Positions 34,787 to 43,430 of a stretch of DNA of 45,987 nucleotides are shown here, in pieces. A model generated the notes under the pieces. That model was not told where the DNA came from. It was given only the letters and a program-made list of their open reading frames with translations, and did not search any database. A program made the position numbers and the translations under genes. Within the stretch, counting starts at the first letter, position 1; every line of letters begins with the position of its first letter. The stretch spans positions 1 to 45,987 of the forward strand of contig DYBN01000057.1 of assembly GCA_019418605.1 (NCBI GenBank). Direction: 5' to 3'. Source of the stretch: Sutterella sp. (GTDB lineage Bacteria > Pseudomonadota > Gammaproteobacteria > Burkholderiales > Burkholderiaceae_F).

Positions 34787-34910
34787 CGCAAGGCTCCGCC
34801 CGGGACTTTGCCTTCCTTGGTTTAACAAAGCTCACGCAACTTTTTTCTCATCGTCTTTGGAGCCGCCTGCGCGCTTTCTGCGCCCGGCTTTTTTCACCAT
34901 CACCATCGTC

Positions 34911-35519
34911 ATGCAACTTTCTCGCCTTGCTCTTGGACTTTTTGCCTGCTGCGCCGCTCTTGCCGTGCAGGCTGAAACCGCCGACCGGCAAAAGCCCATT
35001 GAAATCACCGCCAATCACTTCGACGGCGATGAAATCAAGCAGATTGCCATCTACACGGGCAACGTGGAGGTGCACCAAGGCACGATGGAGATTCTGGGCG
35101 ACAAGCTTGAGCTTCAGATTTCGCCCGAGGGCTACCGCACGCTCACGGTCTGGGGCAATCCCGTGCGCATGAAGGAGCGCCGCGACCCCAAGACCAAGGG
35201 AATCGACGAGTGGGTGCACGCGAGCTCCCTTGTGGCCGTCTACGAGGAGCAAAAGGACATTGTGACCCTGACCAACGTCGCCAAGCTCGCCCGCAGTGAA
35301 AACGGCCTTGTCAAGGACTCGACCGAAGGCGACAAGATCATCTACAACCTGCGCACGGCGCGCTCCTACGTCGAAGGCAAGGTCACAAGCGAAGGCAAGC
35401 GAAGCCGCGTTTCGACCGTGCTCGCGCCGCGCCCGAAAAACAAAAACGACAAGGAGGCGCAGGCGCCCAAGACGGGAGCAACCGCTCCCTTGTCGGGCAC
35501 GACGCGCCTGGGGCAGTAG
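34911..35519 (+). CDS. lptA: periplasmic LPS-transport protein LptA
   Basis: LptA forms the periplasmic bridge for LPS. The 202-residue precursor has a signal peptide, MQLSRLALGLFACCAALAV, cleaved after QA before ETADR. The OstA-like jellyroll follows, with IEITANHFDGDEIKQ and YTGNVEVHQGTMEILGDKL. ATG 34911 is chosen for the signal peptide; no Shine-Dalgarno is obvious. It lies 124 bp after lptC and a 123-bp gap with a stem-loop separates it from lptB. Confidence 0.93.
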   Translation: MQLSRLALGLFACCAALAVQAETADRQKPIEITANHFDGDEIKQIAIYTGNVEVHQGTMEILGDKLELQISPEGYRTLTVWGNPVRMKERRDPKTKGIDEWVHASSLVAVYEEQKDIVTLTNVAKLARSENGLVKDSTEGDKIIYNLRTARSYVEGKVTSEGKRSRVSTVLAPRPKNKNDKEAQAPKTGATAPLSGTTRLGQ

Positions 35520-35564
35520 CCCGCCTCCTCAGGCTCTTAGAATGAGAGCAAAGAACTGCACAAA

Positions 35565-35600
35565 AAGCGCCTTTCATCCTAAAAGGGGAAAAGGGCGCTT
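35565..35600 (+). other. stem-loop between lptA and lptB
   Basis: AAGCGCC pairs with GGCGCTT, with an inner CTTT/AAAG extension and one bulge. No T-run follows. It may adjust the ratio of lptA to lptB transcript by processing or partial termination. Confidence 0.5.
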
Positions 35601-35642
35601 AACGCACCCTCAACGCCAGCAACGAAGGATTCTTACTTAGCC

Positions 35643-36398
35643 GTGTCCGAAATCACCGTTCATACGCTTGAAGCCACCCGGCTCATGAAGCGCTACGGCG
35701 CACGCAAGGTTGTGCGCGACGTCTCGGTGCGCGTCAAAAGCGGAGAAGTGGTGGGGCTTCTCGGCCCCAACGGGGCGGGCAAGACGACCACCTTCTACAT
35801 GATCGTGGGACTTGTGCCGCCCAACGGGGGCGAGATTTTGCTCGACGGCAGTCCGATCACGCATCTGCCGATTTACAAGCGCGCCCGGCTCGGCCTGAGC
35901 TACCTGCCGCAGGAGGCAAGCGTCTTTCGCAAGCTCTCGGTTGAAGACAACATCCGCTCGATTCTTGAGCTGCAGATCGACCGCAGCGGCAGGCACCTGC
36001 CGGGCAAAGTGATCGAGGAGCGCTTAAACCTCCTGCTCGAAGAGCTGCAGATCACCCACATCCGCACCAACATGGCCATGTCGCTCTCGGGCGGCGAGAG
36101 GCGCCGCACCGAAATCGCCCGGGCGCTTGCCGCCGATCCGAGCTTTATTCTTCTTGACGAACCCTTTGCCGGGGTCGATCCGATTGCCGTCATTGAAATT
36201 CAGCGCATCGTGCGCTTTTTAAAAGACCGCGGCATCGGCGTTCTCATCACCGACCACAACGTGCGCGAGACGCTCGGCATCTGCGACCACGCCTACATCA
36301 TCAACGAGGGCGAGGTGCTTGCCATGGGCTCGGCCGAAGAGATCATCTCCAACGAGTCGGTGCGAAAGATTTACCTCGGGGAGAATTTCCGCATGTAG
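35643..36398 (+). CDS. lptB: LPS-transport ABC ATPase LptB
   Basis: LptB powers LPS extraction from the inner membrane. The 251-residue ATPase has Walker A GPNGAGKTT (41-49), Q-loop LPQEA, signature LSGGE (148-152), Walker B FILLDEP (168-174) and the switch histidine H205. The start is GTG at 35643; AAGGA lies 13 bases upstream, a little far. Its stop is two bases before a run of eleven Cs that leads to rpoN. Confidence 0.96.
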   Translation: MSEITVHTLEATRLMKRYGARKVVRDVSVRVKSGEVVGLLGPNGAGKTTTFYMIVGLVPPNGGEILLDGSPITHLPIYKRARLGLSYLPQEASVFRKLSVEDNIRSILELQIDRSGRHLPGKVIEERLNLLLEELQITHIRTNMAMSLSGGERRRTEIARALAADPSFILLDEPFAGVDPIAVIEIQRIVRFLKDRGIGVLITDHNVRETLGICDHAYIINEGEVLAMGSAEEIISNESVRKIYLGENFRM

Positions 36399-36400
36399 CT

Positions 36401-36411
36401 CCCCCCCCCCC
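36401..36411 (+). repeat. homopolymeric C11 tract upstream of rpoN
   Basis: Eleven consecutive Cs lie in the 63-bp lptB-rpoN gap, 50 bp before the rpoN ATG. Tracts of this length are prone to slippage. Here it would change leader length or promoter spacing, not a reading frame. Confidence 0.85.
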
Positions 36412-36461
36412 GCGCAAAGGGGAGCCTTCTGCAAAACCGCCGCCTTTGATTTTCGTTTACC

Positions 36462-38195
36462 ATGCCCGGCCTCGTCTCCCGACTCTCGCAGCGTCAGTCC
36501 CAGCGCACGTCGCTTACCCTCGTGCAGCGCCAGTCCGTGGAGCTGCTGCAGCTCACGGCGGCCGAACTGCTCGCCGCCGTCGAAGAGACGCTTGCGGCAA
36601 ACCCCCTGCTTGAGGCTGCCGCAGTCGAAGAGGACGCAGGCTTTGAAGGGACGCAAACCGCTGCACCAAAGCCGCAGGACGCAGGCGACTCCGAGGATTT
36701 CTCAGGCGACAGCGAACCGACAAACGCAGCCGGCTCCGTCCCCCGGCCCGGGGCTTTGGGCAACGAGGAGGAAGCCGGCGTCGCCGACGACGTGGAAAGC
36801 AGCGCCGGAGCGGCGCTTGGCGCCCCGCCCGCGCCCCCCGCAGCCGACATCAGCGCCTTTGATGCCTCGGAAGCGACGGCCGCCTACAACTTTGAGCGCT
36901 CTTCCGACCCCGCGGTCATCTCCTGGCAGAAGACCGTCTCCGAGCACGATGAGGAAGAGCGCGACCCGTACGAAAAAATCGGGCAGCCGCGCACGCTCGC
37001 CCAACACCTGATGGAGCAATTGGGGTGCGTGCACGCAAGCCGCACCGTGCGGCTTCTCACCGAGTGGCTCATCGGAAGCCTTGACGAAAACGGGCTTTTG
37101 TCCGAGCCCGTGCCGGAAGTGTTTGCCCCCTGCCCGGTGCCCGGCACCGAGTCCGAGCAAAGGGCGGCGCTGAAGCTTTTGCAAAGTTTTGACCCCGCGG
37201 GCGTGGGCGCAGAGAGCCTCACCGAGTCGCTCATCCTGCAGCTCTCGCGCAAAAAAACCGACACGCTGCAAGCCCGTCAAAAGGACAGCGGGGAGGCCGC
37301 CTCCTCGTCAAAAGGCTCGATTGATGCGTCCGTTTCCCTTTTTGAGACCGCCGCAAGGCTACTTCTTCACTGCTCTGAGGAGCTTATGCGGCGCGATTTT
37401 CGGGCGGCCTCGAAAATTCTCGGCGTTAAGCCCGCTTTGGTTGAAGAGGCCTTTCATCTCATTGCCACGCTTGACCCCCACCCGGCCTCGGCCTTTGCCG
37501 ATACTGAGGCCTCGGGCTTTGTCGTGCCCGAAATCCTCGTGGTGCGGGAAGAGAGCCCCGGAGGCGCAGCTGATGAGCCCGCCGCCGAGGCCGCTTCAGG
37601 CCTTCGGTGGGTCGCAAAGCTCAACCCGGCGATCGTGCCTAGGCTAACCTTTGACCATGCAAGCTTTGCGCTGCTCACGCAGTCCAAGCTTGCCCGCGAC
37701 GAGCGCGTGCGCTGGAGCAAGCTTGCCGCAGACGCCCGAAACTTCGTGCACGCGCTTGAATTTCGCTACTCGACCATCACGGCCGTCGCGCAGACGATCG
37801 TGAACATGCAAAGCGACTTCTTCACGAAGGGCCCGGCGGCGGTCAAGCCCATGCACCTTAAAGACGTCGCCCGCATGCTTGCCATGTCGGAGTCCACGAT
37901 CAGCCGCGCCACGGCGGGCAAATACATGCAGACGCCTCTGGGGACGTTTGAGCTCAAGTACTTTTTTGGCACGGGCTACACGGCCGAAGACGGCCAGGAG
38001 GTGAGCTCCATCGCCGTGCGGCGGCGCATTCGGGAGCTTGTGGCCGCCGAAGACCCCGCGCGGCCCTTGTCCGACAACGCCATTGCCGAAGCGCTCGCCT
38101 CCGAGGGCATTGCGGTTGCGCGCCGCACCGTTGCCAAGTACCGCGAGCTCGAGCACATCGCGCCCAAGTCGCTCAGGCGCACGGAGAAAGCCTGA
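36462..38195 (+). CDS. rpoN: RNA polymerase sigma-54 factor RpoN
   Basis: Sigma-54 directs transcription that depends on AAA+ activators, such as nitrogen-related genes. The 577-residue protein has region I (about 1-55, Gln/Leu-rich, SLTLVQRQSVELLQL), an acidic region II that is unusually long and Ala/Pro/Glu-rich (about 55-160), the core-binding domain, and the DNA-binding domain with RpoN box ARRTVAKYRE (553-562). The long acidic region accounts for its length over the roughly 480 residues of E. coli RpoN. It follows lptB and precedes ptsN as in other proteobacteria, but the intervening hpf gene is absent. Confidence 0.96.
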   Translation: MPGLVSRLSQRQSQRTSLTLVQRQSVELLQLTAAELLAAVEETLAANPLLEAAAVEEDAGFEGTQTAAPKPQDAGDSEDFSGDSEPTNAAGSVPRPGALGNEEEAGVADDVESSAGAALGAPPAPPAADISAFDASEATAAYNFERSSDPAVISWQKTVSEHDEEERDPYEKIGQPRTLAQHLMEQLGCVHASRTVRLLTEWLIGSLDENGLLSEPVPEVFAPCPVPGTESEQRAALKLLQSFDPAGVGAESLTESLILQLSRKKTDTLQARQKDSGEAASSSKGSIDASVSLFETAARLLLHCSEELMRRDFRAASKILGVKPALVEEAFHLIATLDPHPASAFADTEASGFVVPEILVVREESPGGAADEPAAEAASGLRWVAKLNPAIVPRLTFDHASFALLTQSKLARDERVRWSKLAADARNFVHALEFRYSTITAVAQTIVNMQSDFFTKGPAAVKPMHLKDVARMLAMSESTISRATAGKYMQTPLGTFELKYFFGTGYTAEDGQEVSSIAVRRRIRELVAAEDPARPLSDNAIAEALASEGIAVARRTVAKYRELEHIAPKSLRRTEKA

Positions 38196-38301
38196 GGCGA
38201 GGACGCCTCGGGACAAGACAAGGCCTGCGTTTTCTCGGGGTTTTTACTTAAGAAAATCTGCGCATGCCCGGGACTGCATCAAAAGACGCCCGCGCGCATT
38301 G

Positions 38302-38310
38302 TGCTATCGT
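38302..38310 (+). promoter_or_regulatory. possible extended -10 promoter of ptsN
   Basis: TGCTATCGT in the 229-bp rpoN-ptsN gap, matching the extended -10 of the dksA promoter exactly. No convincing -35 hexamer is seen. Confidence 0.4.
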
Positions 38311-38424
38311 GCGGGCGGCTGTCCGCGCCTTTTACCGGGCCCGGACGGCCGCATTTTTACTCCCGCCGGAAGCGCTGCCGGGGTGCCTTGATGCACGCCC
38401 CGTCCGTGCGGCCCGGCACGCACA

Positions 38425-39012
38425 ATGAATCACATCTCCCCCCTTCTTACTATCGATAGCATCGCGCTCGATCGAGACATCACCAGCCGCAAGCGCGCGT
38501 TCGAAGCGCTCTCCCTGATCGTGGAACACTGCGCGGGCGTCAGCCACCAGGCGGCCTTTGACGCCTTCAATGCGCGCGAAAGGCTCGGCAGCACCTGCAT
38601 GGGAGGAGGCGTGGCCATCCCGCACGGACGCATCAAGGGGCTGGACGGCCTCGTTGCGGCCGTGCTGCGCACGCGCGAGCCGGTGGTTTTTGATACGCCC
38701 GACGGCCGCCGCGCACGGCTTTTCTTTGCGGTGCTCATCCCCGAAGGCGACCCCGACCGCTATCTTGAGGTCTTAAGCGATATTTCGGAGCTGCTCAAAG
38801 ACCGCAGCGCCAAGGAAAAACTTCTTTCGGTCGCCACGCCCCTTGAGTTCTGCGAGTTTGTGCAGAGCTGGACGCCGCCCGCGGCCGCAGACGGCTCCGA
38901 CCCGGCAAAGAGCTCGCCCGAGGCCCAGGAAGCACAGCCGCAGGAGGGCGAGGCGCCGGCTCAGGCTCAAACGCCTGAAGTTCCTCGCGAGATCGCGGCA
39001 GCGCAACAGTAA
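38425..39012 (+). CDS. ptsN: nitrogen-PTS phosphocarrier EIIA(Ntr), PtsN
   Basis: The terminal phosphocarrier of the regulatory nitrogen PTS. The 195-residue protein has the phosphorylated histidine H67 in GGVAIPHGRI, and a core of about 150 residues. A low-complexity tail rich in Pro, Ala, Glu and Gln (about 152-195) is not part of the family fold. It is placed between rpoN and rapZ. Confidence 0.94.
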   Translation: MNHISPLLTIDSIALDRDITSRKRAFEALSLIVEHCAGVSHQAAFDAFNARERLGSTCMGGGVAIPHGRIKGLDGLVAAVLRTREPVVFDTPDGRRARLFFAVLIPEGDPDRYLEVLSDISELLKDRSAKEKLLSVATPLEFCEFVQSWTPPAAADGSDPAKSSPEAQEAQPQEGEAPAQAQTPEVPREIAAAQQ

Positions 39013-39285
39013 AAAAGCTGCGGCCCGGAACCCGCCATCCTTTCCCGTCACACGGCCCCGCCGCAGCCCCCTCTGTGTGTTCGCAGAGCAAAAAAGCTCG
39101 CACCTCTCCAGCCCTTTTGTCCCCCGTTTGGTCTTTGCCTTAGAGACAATCCATATCAGCCAAACGGCTGAATTGGGGCGCTCCTCTGGCTTGGAGCACT
39201 GAGAGAGCGCTTTGTTTCGTGCGACAATCGCACTCGTTGCGGGGGCCTTTTGCACCCGCGCCGTCAGGAAAACTTTTCGCGCATC

Positions 39286-40191
39286 ATGTCGAGCACTCAG
39301 CCTTGCGGCCGGGTCATCATCGTGACGGGACTTTCGGGCTCGGGCAAGTCGATTGCCATCCGTCAGCTTGAAGACAGCGGCTACTACTGCATTGACAATC
39401 TGCCCTCGGACTTTCTGAGCACCGTCATTTCGGACTTGGCCGCGCACGGCTGCGTGCGCATGGCCGTCTCCATCGACGCCCGAAGCCAGCTCAATCTCGA
39501 CGCCGCCCGGGTGGAACTCGAAAAACTCAAGCACCAGGGCTTTGACGTGCGCGTGCTGTTTCTGACGGCCTCCACGCCCGAGCTGGTGCAGCGCTTTTCT
39601 GAAACGCGCCGCCGCCATCCGCTTACCATCGTCAACGGCAGCGCCCTGACGCTCTCGGAAGCGATCGGGCGCGAGCGCGAGATTCTCGAGCCCGCCGCGC
39701 AGTTTGCCTGCGTGATCGACACCACGCGGATGCTGCCCAATACGCTGCGCGACGCGGTGCAGGAGTTTGCCGAGGTCGAGTCTTCCAACATGATGCTTGC
39801 CTTCGAGAGCTTTGCCTACAAGCACGGCATTCCGGTGGCGGCGGACCTCGTTTTTGACGTCAGAAACCTCCCCAACCCCTACTACGACCGCTCGCTTAGA
39901 AGCCTCACAGGCCTTGACGGCCCGGTGATCGACTTTCTGGACAAGTCCGAGACCGCGCAGGCCATGATCGAGGACATCGCGGGGTTTCTCTCGCGCTGGA
40001 TTGACTCCTACGAAGCGCAAAACCGCCACTACCTCACGATCGCCGTGGGCTGCACGGGAGGACAGCACAGAAGCGTCTACGTGGCCGAGCGCCTCGCGCA
40101 GCGCTTTTCATCCCTCATGACGACCGTGGTACGCCACCGTCAGCTCGCCCGCAAGGGGCTTGCGGGGCGCTCGCCAGCAAAAACGTCTTGA
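39286..40191 (+). CDS. rapZ: RNase adapter protein RapZ
   Basis: RapZ is a nucleotide-binding protein; in enterics it guides RNase E to the small RNA GlmZ and so controls amino-sugar synthesis. The 301-residue protein has Walker A GLSGSGKS (15-22) and the C-terminal signature VGCTGGQHRSVYVAERLA. ATG 39286 is used; the frame extends to an upstream TTG without homology. Its last 77 bp overlap the convergent mutY gene. The 273-bp gap before it, where hprK sits in many betaproteobacteria, holds only short inverted repeats (GCTGCGGC/GCCGCAGC; GTGCGA/TCGCAC). Confidence 0.94.
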   Translation: MSSTQPCGRVIIVTGLSGSGKSIAIRQLEDSGYYCIDNLPSDFLSTVISDLAAHGCVRMAVSIDARSQLNLDAARVELEKLKHQGFDVRVLFLTASTPELVQRFSETRRRHPLTIVNGSALTLSEAIGREREILEPAAQFACVIDTTRMLPNTLRDAVQEFAEVESSNMMLAFESFAYKHGIPVAADLVFDVRNLPNPYYDRSLRSLTGLDGPVIDFLDKSETAQAMIEDIAGFLSRWIDSYEAQNRHYLTIAVGCTGGQHRSVYVAERLAQRFSSLMTTVVRHRQLARKGLAGRSPAKTS

Positions 40192-41278
40192 TGGGAGCTG
40201 GAAGCGCCTCGCTTTCAATGCCAGACAACGGCGCGCGGCGCACGTCCCCGCCCTTTCCAAACCTCTCAAGAGCAAGGACGTCGGCGTCCTCGAGCGCATA
40301 AATTTCGATGTCAAGCCTGCGGTGCGTCAATTCATGCGCAATCCGCGCCGCAGGGCGCGAGCCTTCCTTGATCACCCCTTCTCCAATTTCCGGCAGGCAG
40401 TACAAAAGGGGCCAGATGCCGCGCGCAGGGCGCCGCACGAGAAGCACGGCACTGTCTTTGACAACAAGCGCAAGCCGCAAGGTGACGCGGGACTTTTCGC
40501 GCGGAGGGCTTTTCTTTGGGAAAACCACCTCATGGCCATCACGATGCGCCCGGCACCAGGCGGCCACGGGGCAGCGCGCGCAGGAGGGCTTTGTGCGGGT
40601 GCAGAGCATGGCGCCCAAATCCATCATGGCCTGATTAAAGGTTCCAGGCGCGCTTTTTCCTGCGGAAGTTTCAATCGCCTCCTGCGCCGCGGCCCAGACT
40701 TCCCTTGTGCCGCGGGCCGTGTCAACGGGCGTGTCAAGGGCCAGAACGCGCGCGAGCACGCGCTTGACGTTGCCGTCGCAAATGGCAAGCGCCTCGCCGC
40801 TGCAAAAGGAGGCCACGGCCGCGGCCGTGCTTTTTCCGACGCCCGGCAGCCGCTCAAGCTCATGCGCGCGCACGGGGAAAACGCCGTTGAAGTCTTTGAC
40901 CACCATGCGCGCCGCGGCCATGAGGTTGCGGGCGCGCGCGTAGTAGCCCAAGCCCGCCCACAGGGCCATGACCTCGGCCTCGTCGGCTGCGGCAAGGTCG
41001 GCCACCGTCGGAAAGCGCTTTAAAAAGCGCGCAAAGTAGTCTTGAACAACGGCCACCTGCGTTTGCTGCAGCATGATTTCGCTCAACCACCGCTGATAAG
41101 CGTCCGGCACCATCCAGGGCAGCCCCTTGCGGCCGGCCTCCCGCTGCCAGTTGATGAGCGCGCGGGCAAAGGCTTCGGGCTCGGCAACAAAGGGCGTTTG
41201 AACGGGGGGCTTTTCAACGGCGGGCATATTCTCGCCAAACTTGCCCGGCGCAGAGCGCGGCGCTTGGGTTTCACTCAT
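40115..41278 (-). CDS. mutY: A/G-specific adenine DNA glycosylase MutY
   Basis: MutY removes adenine mispaired with 8-oxoguanine. The 387-residue protein has the catalytic glutamate E67 in SEIMLQQTQV, the helix-hairpin-helix LPGVGKSTA, D168 in AICDGNVKR, and the Fe-S ligands C226, C233, C236 and C242 in the spacing C-x6-C-x2-C-x5-C. A NUDIX-like domain that recognises 8-oxoguanine ends the chain. Its ATG overlaps the mutM stop in an ATGA junction, so the two repair genes are translationally coupled. Its 3' end overlaps rapZ by 77 bp in opposite orientation. Confidence 0.96.
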   Translation of the reverse strand: MSETQAPRSAPGKFGENMPAVEKPPVQTPFVAEPEAFARALINWQREAGRKGLPWMVPDAYQRWLSEIMLQQTQVAVVQDYFARFLKRFPTVADLAAADEAEVMALWAGLGYYARARNLMAAARMVVKDFNGVFPVRAHELERLPGVGKSTAAAVASFCSGEALAICDGNVKRVLARVLALDTPVDTARGTREVWAAAQEAIETSAGKSAPGTFNQAMMDLGAMLCTRTKPSCARCPVAAWCRAHRDGHEVVFPKKSPPREKSRVTLRLALVVKDSAVLLVRRPARGIWPLLYCLPEIGEGVIKEGSRPAARIAHELTHRRLDIEIYALEDADVLALERFGKGGDVRRAPLSGIESEALPAPIKTFLLASAPQAPCGRADGGVPRSS

Positions 41279-42102
41279 CGCTGGCACCTCGGGCAGTAAA
41301 ACGTGCTGCGCCCTGCCTGCACGATGCGGCGAATGGGCGCTGCGCACGTCCGGCAAGGCTTGCCTTCACGCCCGTAGACCGCCGCCGACAGCGCAAAGTA
41401 GCCGTCGACGCCGTCAACGCCGTGAAAGTCGCGAAGCGTCGAGCCGCCCGCCTCAATTGCCTTTGAGAGCACCTCCCGGATGGCTTGCAAAAGTTTGGCC
41501 GCACGCGCTCTTGAAATGCGGTTTGAGGCCCTCGCCGGGTGAATACCCGAGGCAAAAAGCGCCTCGCACGAGTAGATGTTGCCGCAGCCCGCAACGAGCG
41601 TTCCCGCCATGAGAAGCTCCTTGACGGGCCGCGAACTGCGGTGCAGCCCTTCGTAGAACACTTCATCGGTCAGAGCCTTGTCAAAGGGCTCGAATCCAAG
41701 CTCCGAGAGAGGCTTTTGGCTCCACGGGTCGGACGCAAACCAGCGCATGTCGCCAAAGCGGCGCACGTCGGTAAGACGCACGAGAAACGCATCAAACACG
41801 ATGTCGACGTGCTCGTGTGCGCCGGGCTCAGGGGCGGGCAGCGGCCAAATCCGCCAATAGCCGCTCATGCCAAGGTGCGTGACAAGAAAGCCCGCTCTTT
41901 TTCCGCCTCTGGCGCACTCCCACACCAGGTACTTGCCGCGGCGAAGAAGATGCTCAACCGTACAGCCTTCAAGCTTTTGGGGAAGCTCAACAATCGAGCT
42001 TCTGAGCCTTGGCACCCGCACGTGCACCGCGCGGATCACGGCTCCTTCAACGTAAGGGGCAAGCCCCATGCGGGTGACTTCAACTTCGGGAAGTTCGGGC
42101 AT
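41275..42102 (-). CDS. mutM: formamidopyrimidine-DNA glycosylase (MutM/Fpg)
   Basis: Excises 8-oxoguanine and ring-opened purines from DNA. The 275-residue protein begins MPELPEVE (catalytic proline and glutamate after the initiator Met). It has the lysine K57 in RRGKYLVWE, the H2TH region around GNIYSCEALFASGIHP, and the C-terminal zinc finger CRTC...CPRC. ATG 42102 is fixed by the catalytic N-terminus. It shares an ATGA overlap with mutY. The two enzymes act on the same lesion, which makes the coupled arrangement sensible. Confidence 0.97.
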   Translation of the reverse strand: MPELPEVEVTRMGLAPYVEGAVIRAVHVRVPRLRSSIVELPQKLEGCTVEHLLRRGKYLVWECARGGKRAGFLVTHLGMSGYWRIWPLPAPEPGAHEHVDIVFDAFLVRLTDVRRFGDMRWFASDPWSQKPLSELGFEPFDKALTDEVFYEGLHRSSRPVKELLMAGTLVAGCGNIYSCEALFASGIHPARASNRISRARAAKLLQAIREVLSKAIEAGGSTLRDFHGVDGVDGYFALSAAVYGREGKPCRTCAAPIRRIVQAGRSTFYCPRCQR

Positions 42103-42391
42103 TTTTAAAAGGCAAAAAGTAATCGACAAGGAGGGCGGCGACGGGGCGATCTTTGATGCCCGCCGTGCCGCCATGCTAACGGCTTTGAATGGCTTTGCGC
42201 GGCCGCCGGACACTGCTCTGCGTAAAAAACAAGCGGTCCTTCGCCTCCTTTGCAGGAGCCTTGCGTCGCCCGAAACGTCCCCCGAAATCCTCACGGCTCC
42301 TACCTCCAATGGCTCTGGCAGGGCTGCTGCGCCTTTCGTTAGACTTTTTAAACTCTGCCCCAACCGTTTTTTTGCCTTGGAGAAGCTTGAC

Positions 42392-43273
42392 ATGCCCTTT
42401 GAACCCGCCACAGGCTACCGCGCACTGCTCGTCACGGCCGCAGAAGCCGGCATCGGCCGCACCCGGCAGCGCCCGCTTGCCACTGCAGCGCTCACCTTTC
42501 TTGCGGGCGCCTACATCGCCTTGGGCGGTTTTTTGGCCGTGCGCTGCGGACTGGCGCTGCCCTGGGACGTCTGGGGCTCGATGGGCAAATTCATCTTCGC
42601 GGCGGTCTTTCCCCTGGGGCTCATGCTCGTGGTGATCTGCGGCGCGGACCTCTTTACGGGCAACTGCATGACGCTTGCGGCGGCGGGCCTGCAAAAAGAG
42701 GTCTCGATAAAGCAGTCCTTTGCCTCGGGCCTCTGGGCCTGGATCGGAAACTTTGCGGGCGCCCTTTTCGTGGCGGTCTGCATGGTGTGGGCAACGGGCC
42801 TAATCTTTGACAAGGCGCCTGCAGCAGCCGGCATGTCCTCCATGCCCTGGGCCGAGGCGCTTGTAAAGCTCGCCAACGGGAAGACCGCGCTTGGCTTTTG
42901 GGAGGCCTTCTGGCGGGCCGTGGGCTGCAACTGGCTTGTGTGCCTTGCGGTCTACGCGGCCTACGCCGCCCGCGACACCGCGGGAAAAATCCTCGCCCTG
43001 TGGTTTCCCACCATGGCCTTCGTGGCGCTTGGCATGGAGCACTGCGTGGCCAACATGTTCTTTATTCCGGCGGCCATTCTCACGGGCACCGATCCCCGCT
43101 ACACCGCGCTTGTGGAAGCAGGGGGCGCCGCACCGCTTTCGGCCACCTGGCAGAGCTTTTTTGTCGACAACCTGATTCCGGTGACGCTTGGCAACATCGC
43201 GGGCGGCGCCATTCTGGTGGCGCTCTTTTACACCTTTGTGCACGGCAGGCTTGCCAAGGCGAGGAACGACTGA
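42392..43273 (+). CDS. formate/nitrite transporter (FNT) family channel
   Basis: A 293-residue inner-membrane channel of the FocA/NirC family. It has six hydrophobic segments, the family motif GADLFTGN (84-91), and the pore histidine H217 in GMEHCVANMFFIP, matching the EHSIANM motif of FocA. GGAG precedes ATG 42392. Whether it carries formate or nitrite cannot be told from the sequence; no pfl or nir genes are nearby. The 289-bp gap to mutM is divergent. Confidence 0.92.
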   Translation: MPFEPATGYRALLVTAAEAGIGRTRQRPLATAALTFLAGAYIALGGFLAVRCGLALPWDVWGSMGKFIFAAVFPLGLMLVVICGADLFTGNCMTLAAAGLQKEVSIKQSFASGLWAWIGNFAGALFVAVCMVWATGLIFDKAPAAAGMSSMPWAEALVKLANGKTALGFWEAFWRAVGCNWLVCLAVYAAYAARDTAGKILALWFPTMAFVALGMEHCVANMFFIPAAILTGTDPRYTALVEAGGAAPLSATWQSFFVDNLIPVTLGNIAGGAILVALFYTFVHGRLAKARND

Positions 43274-43391
43274 GGCAAAGCCCGTGAGAAGCCCTGGAGG
43301 CCCGCCCGCGCGGGGCTCGGGAGGCGGCTGCGGCCGCCTTCAGGAAAATACAAGCAAAACGCGTTAAGATTGCGCCCCTATGGCAAAGGAG

Positions 43392-43430
43392 CTGTCGCCG
43401 AGTTAATCAAGACAACTTGCGGGGCGACAG
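43392..43430 (+). promoter_or_regulatory. candidate structured RNA in the metK leader
   Basis: CTGTCGCC (43392-43399) pairs perfectly with GGCGACAG (43423-43430); inside, AGTT/AACT forms a smaller stem. It is near the start of a 433-bp gene-free stretch before metK that also holds an AGGCGGC/GCCGCCT hairpin (about 43322), a T9 run (43615-43623) and CTCC-AAAAAA-GGAG at the ribosome-binding site. It does not match the SAM or SAH riboswitch consensus I can recall. A regulatory leader is inferred from structure and position. Confidence 0.45.

Noticed and set aside
33170..34828. A 552-codon minus-strand open frame across kdsD, kdsC and lptC
   Set aside because: Antisense shadow; three conserved genes lie on the other strand.
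36319..37011. A plus-strand frame rich in Pro, Ser and Arg over the start of rpoN
   Set aside because: Out-of-frame reading of the acidic, Ala/Pro-rich region of rpoN; no homology or start signal.
43380..43430. SAM or SAH riboswitch before metK
   Set aside because: The conserved core bases of the SAM-I, SAM-II and SAH classes, as I recall them, are not present; kept only as an unclassified structured leader.
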